DNA of 64,000 bases from Nitrobacter hamburgensis X14. Its GTDB lineage: Bacteria > Pseudomonadota > Alphaproteobacteria > Rhizobiales > Xanthobacteraceae. Position 1 is the stretch's first letter. Every line of letters begins with the position of its first letter. Under the pieces are notes generated by a model, which worked only from the letters and a program-made list of their open reading frames with translations, did no database searches and had not been told where the DNA came from. Made by a program: the position numbers and the translations under genes. Of this stretch, positions 63,806 to 64,000 are shown in pieces. The stretch covers positions 4,342,968 to 4,406,967 of the forward strand of contig NC_007964.1 of NCBI RefSeq assembly GCF_000013885.1, given 5' to 3'.

Positions 63806-63852
63806 AGCGGGATGCGGGCGGAAAACCGCTGCACACTTTTCCTCATCCCGCT
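63806..63852. repeat. intergenic palindrome F (GCGGGATG family)
   Basis: AGCGGGATG (63806-63814) and its complement (63844-63852). Reverse-orientation relative of the repeat at 44860-44904, including the gcggaaaaccgct core. Confidence 0.8.
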
Positions 63853-64000
63853 CTCGATCATCTCACTGACATTTTCACGACCAAGACCGCTTTGCTGCGC
63901 TCCCCCACGCAGCCTCCGGGCGGCTCGTCGAGTCGTCGCTGACCTCGCGTTCGTTCCGTTTTCCGTCATCTGAACCGCTTGCGGCGCTCGGCCGAACGGC

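Larger units (their letters stand above)
62591..64000. other. rpsT-to-dnaA-like intergenic region, no clear gene
   Basis: 1.4 kb without a supportable gene apart from a doubtful 41-codon frame (GTG 63466 to 63591). Notable: one consensus DnaA box (63070-63078), an AT-rich patch (63128-63152), several GANTC CcrM sites (62843, 62852, around 63187 and 63199, 63434, 63761) and two palindromic repeats at the end. Likely part of the origin region if dnaA follows the window. Confidence 0.55.

Overview
The window looks like a chromosome segment of a Bradyrhizobiaceae/Nitrobacteraceae alphaproteobacterium. Nitrobacter is my best guess, from gene families, a high-GC coding style and the heavy load of insertion sequences; this is inference, as no database was searched. 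The right end (rpsT followed by about 1.4 kb of non-coding DNA with a consensus DnaA box and several GANTC sites) resembles the rpsT-dnaA interval where the origin lies in this group, so the window probably ends just before dnaA.

Layout. (1) 1-9.7 kb: a gene graveyard. Intact genes (amidohydrolase, DedA protein, FMN reductase, 4,5-DOPA-type extradiol dioxygenase) sit between broken pieces of IS4, IS66, GH79 hydrolase, M20 peptidase, RND pump, SRAP, CHAP protein and a phage-type integrase. (2) 9.7-21 kb: stress and envelope genes (PRC-barrel, YihY/BrkB, CsbD, a BacA/SbmA-type ABC exporter), a degraded CheB-CheR fusion, and an IS4/IS66/IS110 pile-up that cut an inorganic pyrophosphatase gene. 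(3) 21.2-25.9 kb: two IS5-family elements meeting head to head in a 20-bp perfect palindrome; the second carries two tail-to-tail IS110 elements inside its transposase gene. (4) 25.9-30.9 kb: topoisomerase IB, small membrane proteins, a four-gene overlapping PAP2/DUF3147 operon, and fragments of DNA-repair genes (DnaE2, DinB, LigD, SRAP). (5) 31-34.6 kb: a compact integrative element (integrase, excisionase, two divergent unknown genes) next to tRNA-Pro(CGG). (6) 34.7-46.4 kb: core chromosome (tsaC-like, FAD-linked oxidase, SRAP, NUDIX, dihydroorotase-like, ygfZ, tag, HD hydrolase, tyrosine phosphatase, C26 amidase), with one IS630 and several palindromic repeats. (7) 46.8-58.4 kb: a decayed island with defence and mobility genes ending at tRNA-Arg(CCG): two adjacent genes with HEPN-like motifs, a second tRNA-Pro(CGG), a type III restriction remnant, HigBA toxin-antitoxin, ArdC, ParA remnant, a broken STAND NTPase, Fic and integrase remnants. 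(8) 58.6-64 kb: HD-GYP protein, polysaccharide export lipoprotein, rpsT and the presumed origin-proximal intergenic region.

The most interesting candidates for undescribed biology are the tandem HEPN-motif gene pair at 46.8-48.7 kb (one member interrupted by a single in-frame amber codon) and the divergent unknown genes of the tRNA-Pro element at 31.1-33.0 kb. The tail-to-tail IS110 pair at 22.6-25.4 kb, with a 529-bp gene-free interval that may hold bridge-RNA sequences, is a further target.
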